From Acidobacteriota bacterium (GTDB taxonomy: Bacteria; Acidobacteriota; Terriglobia; UBA7540), in NCBI GenBank assembly GCA_003165615.1, contig PLWR01000383.1:1992-12769 (forward strand): a DNA stretch of 10,778 nt. Direction: 5' to 3'. A program made the translations under genes and the position numbers. The notes under the pieces were generated by a model. That model saw nothing but the letters and a program-made list of their open reading frames with translations, ran no database searches and was not told where the DNA came from. Below, one piece after another: positions 1 through 8,400 of the stretch (positions are counted from its first letter, which is position 1; the number at the start of each line of letters is the position of its first letter).

Positions 1-9
1 GGCAAGAAA

Positions 10-237
10 TTCGACCCCGCAGGGGTCGAACATCCCTCCGCCGCCCTTTCCACGGGTTTCACCCGTGGCTAATGACCTTCGGCCCCTGCGGGGCCGCCAA
101 GCTGCGTCGACTTTGACGGAGCCCTGGGAATGATTGGGATCCGGGAGCAACACTCGCATCCGGGGGTTTGGTGCGGTCCCAATTTCGGGTGCAGCGCCGG
201 CTTCCAGCCGGCATGGAGCCGCCAAGATGGCGGCGCT
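10..237. repeat. Cluster of GC-rich extragenic hairpins (REP/BIME-like)
   Basis: Five or more short inverted repeats lie head to tail in non-coding DNA. The first (10-30) has perfect 9-bp arms around GCA. The second (50-68) has perfect 8-bp arms around TTC. The third (80-96) has perfect 7-bp arms around TGC. A longer one (133-183) pairs ATTGGGA with TCCCAAT, and CCG/CGG continue the pairing past a one-base bulge. The last is compound (193-237): outer arms AGCGCCG/CGGCGCT enclose GCCGGC-TTCCA-GCCGGC (196-212) and GCCGCCA-AGA-TGGCGGC (218-234). None is followed by a T-run, so they are poor intrinsic terminators. Tight 3-nt loops, high GC and clustering between genes are the style of repetitive extragenic palindromes. 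Repetition elsewhere in the genome cannot be seen here. Confidence 0.65.
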
Positions 238-276
238 ACGCCGCAGATTAGCACACCACCCGGGGTTTCTGGGTCT

Positions 277-305
277 TTATCACGGCGTGCCTAGTGTGGT
301 AGTAT
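277..305 (+). promoter_or_regulatory. Weak candidate promoter for the TonB-family gene
   Basis: TTATCA (277-282) and TAGTAT (300-305) are separated by 17 bp. Each matches four of six sigma-70 consensus positions. Transcription would start near 312. The site lies just past the hairpin cluster and is the best match upstream of the gene, but both boxes are weak. Confidence 0.3.
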
Positions 306-442
306 GAGACAGGTTCGTAGCGGAGGAAGTGCAAGACGCAGGCCGATACAACCCCATTGCGCCGTCCATCATCACTGTTAGGGGTTACACGAAGCTTCTC
401 GCACGGGTGCAGAATAAGCCCGAGGAATGGGATCAAAGGTTA

Positions 443-1726
443 ATGTCAGCCAGCAATCTTCAGGTTGAAAGTGGCCCGGAAAAGGTTCTAGTCAAGAACG
501 AGGCCGCAGCGGACGAGCTTTTCAAGATCGCGCTCGATGATCCCCCCAACCTTTTCGTTTCCGCATACGGTCAGATTCGCGACTGGCTTCGCGAACCGAA
601 GGAGACGGTACCGGCGCTTTACTATCGCGGTAAAGTCAAGCTGCCCGCCACAGATCTGAGCCCCTGGTTCATGGATCTGCCCTCCCAGATCAAGGTCGCA
701 TTTGAAAAGCCTCGTGACCCGATCGGTATTTACAACCATGTTCAGCAGGAGAAGCGGGCGCTGTGCGCGTTCGTTCTTGCCTTGGCCTTGGGGGCAGGCG
801 CCTGGTTCTGGAGGCATGACACCGGTTTGCTCTTAGGGGTGATTGCCGGATTCGCTCTGGGCGAATTGGTGGGCTCGCTGATATTTAAGAGCCGGCCCTA
901 TCCTGCCGACATGTGGCACGACTACCGAATGCAAGCAGCCTCCTGGGTTAATTCCCTGCTGGTACACGGCATTGCCCTGACACTCCTCCTGCTGCCCTAC
1001 GTTTTGGAGCGGATGTGGCAGCCAGTGAAAGCCGCCACCAAGGTGGAGGCCGTGGATATCTCGCCCTATCTCCCACTCCTTGCTCCCGCGGGGGGCAAGA
1101 AAGCTGGAGGCGGCGGAGGCGGAGGAGATCGCTCGCCGACGCCCGCTTCCAAAGGTGCTATTCCCAGATTTTCCAAGATGCAGCTTGCGCCACCCATGGC
1201 CGTAATTCCCAACCCGGCCCCCAAGCTCGAGGTGGCGCCAACCCTGCTGGGGCCGCCGGAATTGAAGCTCCCGCAAATGAGCTCCAACATGCCCTGGGGT
1301 GATCCCAATGGGGTCGTAGGGCCCGCCTCCAACGGTCCGGGATTTGGTGGCGGCATCGGCAGCGGAGAAGGCGGCGGAGTTGGTTCCGGCAAAGGCGGGG
1401 GCCTTGGTCCGGGCGAGGGTGGTGGCGTTGGTGGAGGCGTTTATAGCGTGGGAGGTGGCGTCAGCGCCCCTATCCCCATTTACAAGCCCGAGCCCGCATA
1501 TTCTGAGGAAGCCCGCAAGGCGAAGTACCAAGGCATCGTCGTGCTCTATATCATTGTCGACACCCAGGGGGACGTAACGGAATGCCGAGTCCTAAAGCCC
1601 CTGGGTCTCGGCTTGGACGAAAAAGCTGTTGAAGCCGTAAAGACGTGGAAGTTCAAACCTTCCATGAGAAATGGCACGCCGGTTAAGGTGTACGTCAGTG
1701 TGGAAGTCAGTTTCCGGTTATTCTAA
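443..1726 (+). CDS. TonB-family energy transducer, three-helix N-terminus and Gly-rich linker
   Basis: Likely inner-membrane TonB, passing ExbB/ExbD-derived energy to TonB-dependent outer-membrane receptors. Numbering from the ATG at 443 (427 aa): a soluble region of about 105 residues, a helical hairpin (about 106-123 and 128-148), then a third helix (about 169-188). The third helix contains Ser171-x3-His175-Gly, matching the Ser16/His20 positions of the E. coli TonB helix needed for ExbBD coupling. A long Gly/Pro-rich linker (about 217-342) would span the periplasm. A TonB C-terminal domain follows (about 343-427), with a PAYSEEARKAKYQG-type start, a GLGLDEKAVEAVKTWKFKP helix and a final strand ending FRLF. 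Charge distribution places the N-terminus in the cytoplasm and the C-terminus in the periplasm. An in-frame GTG at 329 would add 38 residues, but GGAGGA (322-327) sits only one base from it. ATG 443 has AAAGG three bases upstream, so the start is uncertain. ExbB/ExbD are not in the window. Confidence 0.88.
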   Translation: MSASNLQVESGPEKVLVKNEAAADELFKIALDDPPNLFVSAYGQIRDWLREPKETVPALYYRGKVKLPATDLSPWFMDLPSQIKVAFEKPRDPIGIYNHVQQEKRALCAFVLALALGAGAWFWRHDTGLLLGVIAGFALGELVGSLIFKSRPYPADMWHDYRMQAASWVNSLLVHGIALTLLLLPYVLERMWQPVKAATKVEAVDISPYLPLLAPAGGKKAGGGGGGGDRSPTPASKGAIPRFSKMQLAPPMAVIPNPAPKLEVAPTLLGPPELKLPQMSSNMPWGDPNGVVGPASNGPGFGGGIGSGEGGGVGSGKGGGLGPGEGGGVGGGVYSVGGGVSAPIPIYKPEPAYSEEARKAKYQGIVVLYIIVDTQGDVTECRVLKPLGLGLDEKAVEAVKTWKFKPSMRNGTPVKVYVSVEVSFRLF

Positions 1727-1756
1727 GCACCCTGCCTACCAGCCCGGGCAATGTGC

Positions 1757-1785
1757 GTCAAGGAGTTTGAAAAAGAAACCTTGAC
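1757..1785. repeat. Inverted repeat overlapping the tRNA promoter -35 box
   Basis: GTCAAGG (1757-1763) and CCTTGAC (1779-1785) form perfect 7-bp arms around a purine-rich 15-nt loop. The right arm contains the first five bases of the TTGACA box at 1781-1786. No T-run follows, so it is a poor intrinsic terminator for the gene ending at 1726. It could be an operator or chance. Confidence 0.4.
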
Positions 1786-1808
1786 AGGCGCGTGGTCGCC
1801 CGTTAATT
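1781..1808 (+). promoter_or_regulatory. Probable sigma-70 promoter of tRNA-Gln
   Basis: A perfect -35 hexamer, TTGACA (1781-1786), is followed after 16 bp by TTAATT (1803-1808), a three-of-six match to the -10 consensus. The predicted start near 1815 would give a precursor with about ten extra 5' bases before the tRNA. Strength rests on the -35 box. Confidence 0.5.
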
Positions 1809-1825
1809 CTATCAGCATGCCTCAT

Positions 1826-1899
1826 TGGGAGGTCGTCTAACGGTAGGACTGCAGACTCTGGATCTGCGTATCGGGGTTCGAATCCCTGCCTCCCAGCCA
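1826..1899 (+). tRNA. trnQ: tRNA-Gln (CUG anticodon, CCA encoded)
   Basis: The cloverleaf is complete. The acceptor stem is TGGGAGG (1826-1832) with CCTCCCA (1889-1895). The D arm runs 1835-1849. The anticodon stem GCAGA/TCTGC (1851-1855, 1863-1867) closes the loop CTCTGGA, with anticodon CTG at 1858-1860. The variable loop is short (1868-1871). The T arm CGGGG/CCCTG (1872-1876, 1884-1888) encloses TTCGAAT and includes one G-U pair. G73 is at 1896 and the CCA end at 1897-1899 is in the DNA. The U1-A72 first pair is characteristic of bacterial tRNA-Gln. It is transcribed toward the stop codon of TPR protein B, which lies 31 bp away. Confidence 0.97.
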
Positions 1900-1930
1900 A
1901 TATTTTCAATAACTTAGCTAATGAAAAGCC

Positions 1931-3118
1931 CTAATGCGCATCAGGCTCAGCATCAGGGTTAATCTTCGGTTCGGCGATTTGGCCTTGACCCGCCAGGATG
2001 GCATCCGAGGGCCGGCGACGCTCGTTCTGGGCCTTCTCCATTTTCTGGAAAATTTCCATCTCCGCCTGCGCCTCGACGCTATTCCCCAGGTGTCGATAGG
2101 TGGTGGCGAGCAGGTAGTAGGTGTTCGGTACGGTGGGATCCAATTGAATGACCTTTTGCAAATAGACGAGAGCGCGATCATACTTGTCGGTTTCCATGTA
2201 TAATTTGCCTATATCCCGGTAGGCTTGCGCAAGGCTCGGCTTCTGCTGAATCGCCCTTTGCAAATACGGTAAGGCCTTATCATACTGGTGCTTCTGCAAG
2301 TAAATATTTCCCAGCTTCCAGGTACACAGGTAATCTTCCGGGGCGATTTGGAGTTCCGCTTCAAATTCCGGTTTCGCCTCGTCATAGTTGCCCGCGAGCC
2401 AGTAAATATTGCCCAAGGCGTGATGTAGGCCCGGCGCCTGCGGATTCGCTTTCAGCGCCAGCTTATATTCGATAATGGCGTTGGAAAACTCCTGGCGCTC
2501 TTCGAAGGATTTGCCCAGCACTTGATCATAGCGATAGGAGTTGGGAGCCACCCGTGCCATCTTCCCGTAGGTATTAAACATAAGGTCGTAGTAAGTAGTC
2601 CCCAGGGTGTAGAGCACGTCCTCATCGTTGGGAAAGACCTTCTGCGCTTGCTGCAAGACGTGCAGCGCCTCTTCCTGCCTGCCGAGCTCAGTATAGCTGG
2701 CCCCCAAATTGATGTACGCTTCGCGAAGCTTGGGGTTCACAGAAATAGCTTTTTGCAGGGGCTTGATCGATTCTTCGTACCGGCTGGTGCGAACATAGGA
2801 CATGCCCAGGTAATAGTTGGGCCCCTCCAAGGCAGGCTTCCGTTTGAGAGCCTGGTGAAAAGCTCCGATAGCCTTCTCGTAATCCCTTTGAAGATAATAG
2901 GCAAGTCCCAGGTTGCCATAGAGCTCCGGAACCTCCGGCATCAATTTCACCGCGGCCTGGTAACCGGCCACCGCCTGCGCGTAATCGCCCTGCTGCTGCG
3001 CTTGCTTGGCGGCCTGAATATAATTCTCGGCTTCCTCTTCACGGCTGGTTTGCGCCGCCGAAGATAGAGGCAGGAAGCATATGACGAGACAACTCAGGAA
3101 GACCAATTGGGCATACAT
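1931..3118 (-). CDS. Secreted TPR protein B (ten tetratricopeptide units)
   Basis: Predicted exported, superhelical protein-binding scaffold. From the ATG at 3118 it has 395 residues: a signal peptide (hydrophobic core about 2-17, probable cleavage near SSAAQ), then ten contiguous TPR units (about 30-364) and a charged, Pro-containing tail. Units are exactly 34 residues, with the usual LG/Y, A and P positions, except unit 5 (166-194). That one is 29 residues and lacks the turn between its two helices. TPR protein A has the same organisation, so the two are paralogues. The chosen start has AGGAG (3127-3131) eight bases upstream and puts the signal peptide at the N-terminus. An in-frame ATG at 3223 has an even better AGGAGG but would bury the signal peptide 35 residues in. 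The gene follows CRTAC1 with no evident terminator between and is probably cotranscribed with it. The binding partner is unknown. Confidence 0.88.
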   Translation of the reverse strand: MYAQLVFLSCLVICFLPLSSAAQTSREEEAENYIQAAKQAQQQGDYAQAVAGYQAAVKLMPEVPELYGNLGLAYYLQRDYEKAIGAFHQALKRKPALEGPNYYLGMSYVRTSRYEESIKPLQKAISVNPKLREAYINLGASYTELGRQEEALHVLQQAQKVFPNDEDVLYTLGTTYYDLMFNTYGKMARVAPNSYRYDQVLGKSFEERQEFSNAIIEYKLALKANPQAPGLHHALGNIYWLAGNYDEAKPEFEAELQIAPEDYLCTWKLGNIYLQKHQYDKALPYLQRAIQQKPSLAQAYRDIGKLYMETDKYDRALVYLQKVIQLDPTVPNTYYLLATTYRHLGNSVEAQAEMEIFQKMEKAQNERRRPSDAILAGQGQIAEPKINPDAEPDAH

Positions 3119-3234
3119 CTTTGCTACTCCTGGGCAAAGACTGCTACCAGTAACCCGGAGATGCCGGGAAAGCAATTTCCCGCCGCCCTGTTTTGGCGAG
3201 CTATCTGATTCAAAAACCGTCATTGAGACCTCCT
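3119..3234 (-). promoter_or_regulatory. Two competing translation starts with an intervening hairpin
   Basis: On the minus strand AGGAGG (3229-3234) lies five bases before an ATG at 3223, and AGGAG (3127-3131) eight bases before an ATG at 3118. The two ATGs are in the same frame, with no stop between. Between them CGGGAAA-TTGC-TTTCCCG (3165-3182) forms a perfect 7-bp hairpin. Fewer codons in 3119-3223 end in G or C than in the gene proper, which argues that this stretch is a leader rather than conserved coding sequence. The longer form would have a 35-residue extension before the signal peptide. Confidence 0.5.
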
Positions 3235-3286
3235 GAGTTTGCAGCCAAGCGCATCCCCATCCTGATGGCGGAGCAGGTTTGCTGAT

Positions 3287-5287
3287 CTACTTCTTTTCCT
3301 GAACTTCTGTGGCCCGGGCGCCTTCCACAATCTCCAAAAGGCCATTCAGCTCTGCATGGGGCACGGTTTGTTTGATTCCAGATGGCCACAGGACTTCAAT
3401 AGAATCCACCTGTTTTGCGTCCCCGAGGCCAAAATAGAGCGGAAGGTCGCTCTGCGACAGATAACCGGACTTGCCATCCATGACCTTGGTCATCTTCAGG
3501 TTTCCAGCGGATACAACGACGCGAGCTCCCAGTCCCTCGCGATTGGATTTTGTTCCCACCAGCTTGACCTTCAGATAGGAAATCTTGTGTCTTTGCGCCA
3601 GGTCGCTGATCAGAACCTGGGGATGGTTGTTAAATTCGTTGGTCACAATATCCAAGTCACCGTCGTTATCCAAATCAAAGATGACGGACGAGCGCGATGC
3701 CAGGGAACTCAAGACAGTTAACTTTCCGACGTGGCCCTTGCACTCGCTGCGGGTAAAGTCCTCCCCATCGCAATCCACATCAAACCAAGGCATGACGGTT
3801 TGGTTGTCGCGTCTGGGCTCCACCCCCAAAATGAATTCACTTTGCACGAATGACTTTCCGGCATCATTCAAAAGAAGGGAATTGATACCGTAGCGGAAAT
3901 AGCAGGCCATCCCGGCGGTAATGAAGATGTCTTGATAACCATCGGCATTCAGGTCATCCACACTGACTCCCCACGGCCAATAAGTCTCCAGCCCGATTTG
4001 ATCCGAAATCTCCGCAAACTTGCCGTTGCCCAAGTTCTTCCAGAAGGCGTTTCCCCAAATGCTCTTCTCATGCCCCACCACAAAGGAATCCGGCCACATC
4101 ATGACGGATTTGTTCTTCTCCTGCTTATAGTCATCGTAGCTGAGGTCATGGCTCATGTCGGAATGCATGTCGGTAACGAACAAGTCCATCAGCCCGTCAT
4201 TACTGAAGTCGAAAAACTTGATTCCCATGGCCCCCCATGGGGTCCTGGGAAAGTATTGATCGGTCTTGTCGACGAAATGGTCGCCCTTGACGTTCTCATA
4301 AAAATGGTTGTTTCCCTGCATGTTGAGGATATAAAGATCCGGGTAGCCATTGTTGTTCAGATCGACAAAGCTGGCATCACCGCTCCACCCACAGGTGGTT
4401 ATTCCGGAGGCCTTCGTCACATCCTGGAATCGATTGTTACCGAGGTTCTTATACAAAATGCACGGTTCTGTGCGATCGGGATGAAGTTGTCCGGAAAAGG
4501 CGTCGGCCAATCCAAGGTAGGCCCCGCTGGGGCCTATCTTATCGCTTGTGTAGCGGCCGATGTTGCACAGGAAGAGGTCCACCAACCCGTCCCGATTGTA
4601 GTCAAAAAACACGGCCCCGGAAGAATGCCCGGAGTAATTGAGTCCGGCCTGCTCCGTGATGTCGGCGAACTTGCCGTTGCCGAGGTTGTGGAAGAGGTGG
4701 TTGCCGTGTCTTACGGTGGTCACGAAGAGATCCGGTTTCCCATCATTGTCAACATCGGCAAAGGACGCCGTCACGCTGATCTGACCGCACAAGCCCACTC
4801 CCGCTTTCCCGGTGATGTTTTCAAACCGGCCGCCCCCCAAGTTCCGCCAAAGCTCGTTGCAACCAATCTGATTCACGAAATAAATGTCATAGAGGCCATC
4901 CCCGTCCACGTCCGCCACGGCAATGCCGTTGCCGTGGTCATAATGAGTGGCCTTATAGTCCTTCATCGCGTCATCCGTAAGGGAATTCTTGAAGGTGATT
5001 CCACTCTCCGGAAATCGGTCGACAAACTTGAAGTCGTGAAATACCTTGTAATCACGCGCTTGTTCCTCTTGCTCCTTTTTCCTCCGCAACAGCCAATCAA
5101 GTTCATATTGGCTCCGGGGCTGACTTAACTCCTGCCCCAGGTAAAGGTAGCGTGGCGGAAGCTCAACGGACGCGGATCCCCGCGGCGGCGCGGCGTTGGT
5201 CTTGCCCCCGCGTCCCGCCGGGGAGGAGAGAGCGAGAACCAGAATCACACCGGCGGCGAGAGCCAAAAATAAACTCTTGGGCCTCAT
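3287..5287 (-). CDS. CRTAC1-family protein: FG-GAP/VCBS propeller with ASPIC/UnbV domain
   Basis: A 666-residue exported protein of the CRTAC1/ASPIC-UnbV family, expected in the periplasm or at the cell surface and probably calcium-binding. An N-terminal signal sequence or anchor (about 5-22) is followed by a charged segment. Seven DxDxDGxxD-like loops typical of FG-GAP/VCBS blades start at residues 126, 178, 229, 309, 360, 445 and 538. An eighth (503) keeps DVDCDGED but diverges after it. The ASPIC/UnbV domain (about 572-640) shows NREGLGARV, GYLSQSDLPLYFGLG and EVLWPSG. Eight cysteines (143, 167, 241, 276, 299, 462, 506, 516) could form disulfides. GGAGG (5297-5301) lies nine bases before the ATG, supporting this start. 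Upstream are a receptor terminator and a TATAAT promoter; downstream is TPR protein B. The family is widespread near TonB-dependent receptors in Acidobacteriota and Bacteroidota, but its biochemical role is not settled and no enzyme activity is claimed. Confidence 0.92.
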   Translation of the reverse strand: MRPKSLFLALAAGVILVLALSSPAGRGGKTNAAPPRGSASVELPPRYLYLGQELSQPRSQYELDWLLRRKKEQEEQARDYKVFHDFKFVDRFPESGITFKNSLTDDAMKDYKATHYDHGNGIAVADVDGDGLYDIYFVNQIGCNELWRNLGGGRFENITGKAGVGLCGQISVTASFADVDNDGKPDLFVTTVRHGNHLFHNLGNGKFADITEQAGLNYSGHSSGAVFFDYNRDGLVDLFLCNIGRYTSDKIGPSGAYLGLADAFSGQLHPDRTEPCILYKNLGNNRFQDVTKASGITTCGWSGDASFVDLNNNGYPDLYILNMQGNNHFYENVKGDHFVDKTDQYFPRTPWGAMGIKFFDFSNDGLMDLFVTDMHSDMSHDLSYDDYKQEKNKSVMMWPDSFVVGHEKSIWGNAFWKNLGNGKFAEISDQIGLETYWPWGVSVDDLNADGYQDIFITAGMACYFRYGINSLLLNDAGKSFVQSEFILGVEPRRDNQTVMPWFDVDCDGEDFTRSECKGHVGKLTVLSSLASRSSVIFDLDNDGDLDIVTNEFNNHPQVLISDLAQRHKISYLKVKLVGTKSNREGLGARVVVSAGNLKMTKVMDGKSGYLSQSDLPLYFGLGDAKQVDSIEVLWPSGIKQTVPHAELNGLLEIVEGARATEVQEKK

Positions 5288-5348
5288 GAGAAACGACCTC
5301 CGTTAAAATTGCCGGACGACGAAATCAGTCCAAATTCTATCGAGGCAC

Positions 5349-5377
5349 ATTATATCTGCATGAGATTCCCGGCACAA
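5349..5377 (-). promoter_or_regulatory. Promoter of the CRTAC1-TPR B unit
   Basis: On the minus strand a perfect TATAAT (5349-5354) lies 17 bp downstream of TTGTGC (5372-5377), a three-of-six -35 match. Transcription would begin near 5342, giving a leader of about 55 nt that ends in the GGAGG ribosome-binding site at 5297-5301. Together with the hairpin at 5414-5461, it suggests the CRTAC1 gene is transcribed independently of the receptor gene. Confidence 0.6.
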
Positions 5378-5407
5378 CCGTGCTGCATCCCGGGTAACAG
5401 AACCCCT

Positions 5408-5461
5408 AAAACGCCGATAGCGGGCCGACTGGATTACCACCTCCAGCCTGCCCGCTATCGG
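5408..5461 (-). terminator. Probable intrinsic terminator of the receptor gene
   Basis: Downstream of the receptor stop codon, GCCCGCTATCGG and its exact complement (5450-5461 and 5414-5425) form a 12-bp GC-rich stem. CTGGA/TCCAG (5429-5433 and 5442-5446) extends it by five pairs beyond a small internal loop. In the minus direction the stem is followed by CG and then TTTT (5411-5408). The hairpin is strong but the T-run is short, so partial read-through into CRTAC1 is possible. Confidence 0.65.
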
Positions 5462-5493
5462 AACATCACACTACTTTTCGGTTAGGGCCTGAG

Positions 5494-8400
5494 TTACCAC
5501 TTCAGATTCACGCCGAATTGAATGACCCGCGGGTTATCTGCGGTGTTGTAAGCCGTACCAAAGCCCGACTGTCCAACCTCCCATTCGGTCGTATAGGCGC
5601 CATTGTTATCGTCGAACACATGGCGGTTGAAGACATTGAAGAAGTCAGCCATGAAGGTCAGCTTCCATGACTCATGAATGTTCCAGTCTTTGACCAGGCG
5701 CATGTCCTCATTGGGCCAGGGGAAATTCCGCACCGTGGCCTCATTGGGCGTTATGGTTCCGAACGTCCAATTGGGCGGTTGCGCAAAGGCGGCAAGATTA
5801 AACATGCTGTCACCTTTGCCAGGATTGAATTTTGCCTGGCCGGCAAGATACTGAGGTGAAGCCATGGGAACCCCGTTGATGCGGTTCGCCTGCTCCCAGC
5901 CGTTGTCTTCCAAGCCATTTGTCGTATCGGCACCTTCAATTTCCTGCGGGAAGCCACTCATGTATCGCAGGATACCGGAGTATTTCCAGCCACCCAGGAC
6001 CTGATTGACCACTCCGCCGTGGTTAAGGAACCGTTTTCCCTTCCCCACGGGCAGATCGTACACGTAGGCAATCGAGGCCATGTTGGGAATATCCTCGTAG
6101 GAATAGCTCTTTTGGGCCTTCCGGTTCCAGGGAGTCGTGGTGCCAAAATCCGAGGAGAAGGTGGAGAACATGGAGCCGGCATCGGTGAGCGTCTTCGACC
6201 AGGCATAAGAAACGAGCAGGGTGAGGCCGTTGGAAAACCGCTTCTCCAGCTTGACCTGCAACGCGTCATAATCCGATACGCCAAGCGATTCATAATAGCG
6301 CGACGTCCCGGAGTATTGGGGAGCGGTGCGCAGCGACTGGCCGAGGGTTGGTTCGTTGGGATTGAACGCCGCCTCGAACCCGGAGAAAGGAACCTTATTC
6401 CCCGTGGCGGAATCAACAACAAACGATGAAGGCACAACCGCCTGGGCTCCGGCAAAGCTGATGGGCTCATTCAACACGGAAACGGCGCCGGTTGATGAGC
6501 AAGCGGCTGAGACTCCTGCCGGACTATAGCAGACATTGCCCAGGGGCAGGTATTGGAGGGGCATCTTGTCATTGGCCGTCAAGCGGCTCGAGGTGTGCGT
6601 ACCCTTGTTGCCGACGAAGGCAACAGTCAACACCATTTGGGAAGGCAACTGGCGCTCGATATCGAACGTGTAGTTCTGCGCGTACGGCGCCATGCTGTCG
6701 GTCTTGTCCAGCGCGATCAGGGAGCTATAAGAAGCGTAGTGGCTGCCCGCGCCGATGAACTCGGTAGGAGCGAGGCTGGGGGACCAGGTGGGCAGAGTGC
6801 CCGTTCCCCACACGAAGCCCGGCGTGGTGCCCGAGTTGGGGGAGGTAATATCCACGGTGCCGTTGTATCCCTCATTGTACGTTCCACCAGACAGCCCTAA
6901 AGCGTTGCCCTGGGCATAAAAGATGCCGTAGGCGGCCCGCACCACGGTCTTGTCATTCACGGCGTAGGCCAGACCGATGCGCGGGCTGAATTGCTTGTAA
7001 TAGGTGTTGAGGCCGGATTCATTGCCGGGGCTGGCGGCGTTCAAAGCCCCCAGGATGTTGTTGGCCCCCGGGTTCGGCATCGAGTAGTCAATCCAGGACT
7101 TCTGGTTGTACCTTTGGGTTTCGGGCTCGAACAAATCCCAGCGCACTCCCAGGTTCAGGGTGAGCTTTTTGCTGACTTTGAAATCATCCTGGACGAATGC
7201 CGCGTAGCTGCTATCGCGGGCATAACCGGGTACATTGTAATGAACATCCGTGGCCTCATCCACCAACCCCAGCAGGTAGCTGGCGACGGGAGCTCCGGTG
7301 AGGGGAAATCCCGGAAAGGCGGTCTCCAGGTTTGAAAAATCGAATCGGCCGGCGCTTCCCCCGGGGCTAATGCTATTTTGGGCGCCCTTGCTCATCTGGA
7401 AGCCGAACTTCATCGTGTGTTTTCCTTTAACCCAGGTCATGGAGTCATTAATCAGGCTGGTATGCAAACCCGTCACGCCCGGTGTTCCGCCGCCAACATA
7501 GTCGGATCCTCCAAGCTGGACGTTCGGAAATTCGGTGAGGTAGTTGGGCGTCACACCCTTGATTCCGAGGTAATCAACCCAATTCGTCTTCCCGTCCCAG
7601 GGTGACACCTCGGGCTGGCCACTGTCCCATTTATTCCAGGCCAATGTGGCTTGGTTGCTGAGATTGGACTTGGGAGTCCAGTTCCAATTGAGGCGCACAT
7701 TCCTCGTCTGGTTGATAGACGGCTGATTGCCTCCGAAAACGGGAGTATCGAACGGGGGAGTGTTGGGAGAAGAGTTCTTTCCGAAGGCATATAAGCCACT
7801 CACCCGGTTTTTGTCATTGAAAACATAGTCCCCTTTGAATCCATATTCATTCACCGACAAGGGGTTGGGAGTGGTGCTCACAAAATTATTTACCACATCG
7901 TAGGGATTCGTATCCGTTGGGGCCGGGAAGAAGGGAGTGACAAGCTTCGACACCCGGTCAAAGTAGGTAGGGTTAATAATATTGTTGCAGATTTCCGTGC
8001 CGCAGGCCGTCTTGGTAATAGGATCGGCAAGTGGAATCTGTGCCCAAGTACCCGCCGCTACGCTCCCCTGCCCGTAGTCCGTAAAATTGCCTTGCATCAT
8101 CGGGACGGTGGGTAAGGTTCCCAACCCGGACGACGAGGCTTGGATCAGCCGGAACCCGTCATAGTATCCAAAAACGAAGGCTTTATCCTTCCTGATCGGC
8201 CCGCCCCCGGTGACGCCGAACTCGTTATGCTTGTACACAGGATTGCACGCCTTAACCCCCTCACCTGCAGGAGCGGTGGTTACGCCGTTGGCCTCGCAAG
8301 CGGCGGGAGAATAATTCTCAAACCAGGGCACGGCGTTCAAGGCAGTGTTGCGGACATATTCATACGCCGACCCATGGATCTGATTGGTTCCCGATTTCAT

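Noticed and set aside
69..436. Two short minus-strand open frames over the hairpin cluster and gene leader
   Set aside because: Their sequence follows from the palindromes (for example a GWKPAL-like string) and they lack ribosome-binding sites; the region is better explained as non-coding repeats.
329..442. GTG at 329 as the start of the TonB-family gene
   Set aside because: The purine-rich GGAGGA is only one base from the GTG, and the extra 38 residues show no family features. It remains possible and is noted in the gene entry.
833..1531. Minus-strand open frame opposite the TonB-family gene
   Set aside because: Its composition mirrors the Gly/Pro-rich linker on the other strand, and it has no coherent family features.
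1900..1930. Bidirectional terminator between tRNA-Gln and TPR protein B
   Set aside because: Only short AT-rich runs are present (TTTT, TTAGCTAA); no stable stem is visible in the 31-bp convergent gap.
2950..3118. Lipoprotein signal (Cys within the TPR B signal peptide)
   Set aside because: The cysteines in FLSCLVIC lie inside the hydrophobic core with a poor lipobox, and an ordinary cleavage site (SSAAQ) follows.
3932..5128. Plus-strand open frame of about 398 codons
   Set aside because: It lies wholly antisense to the CRTAC1 gene. Repeated Asp/Gly-rich codons on the other strand leave a long stop-free antisense frame. The product has no recognisable domain or ribosome-binding site.
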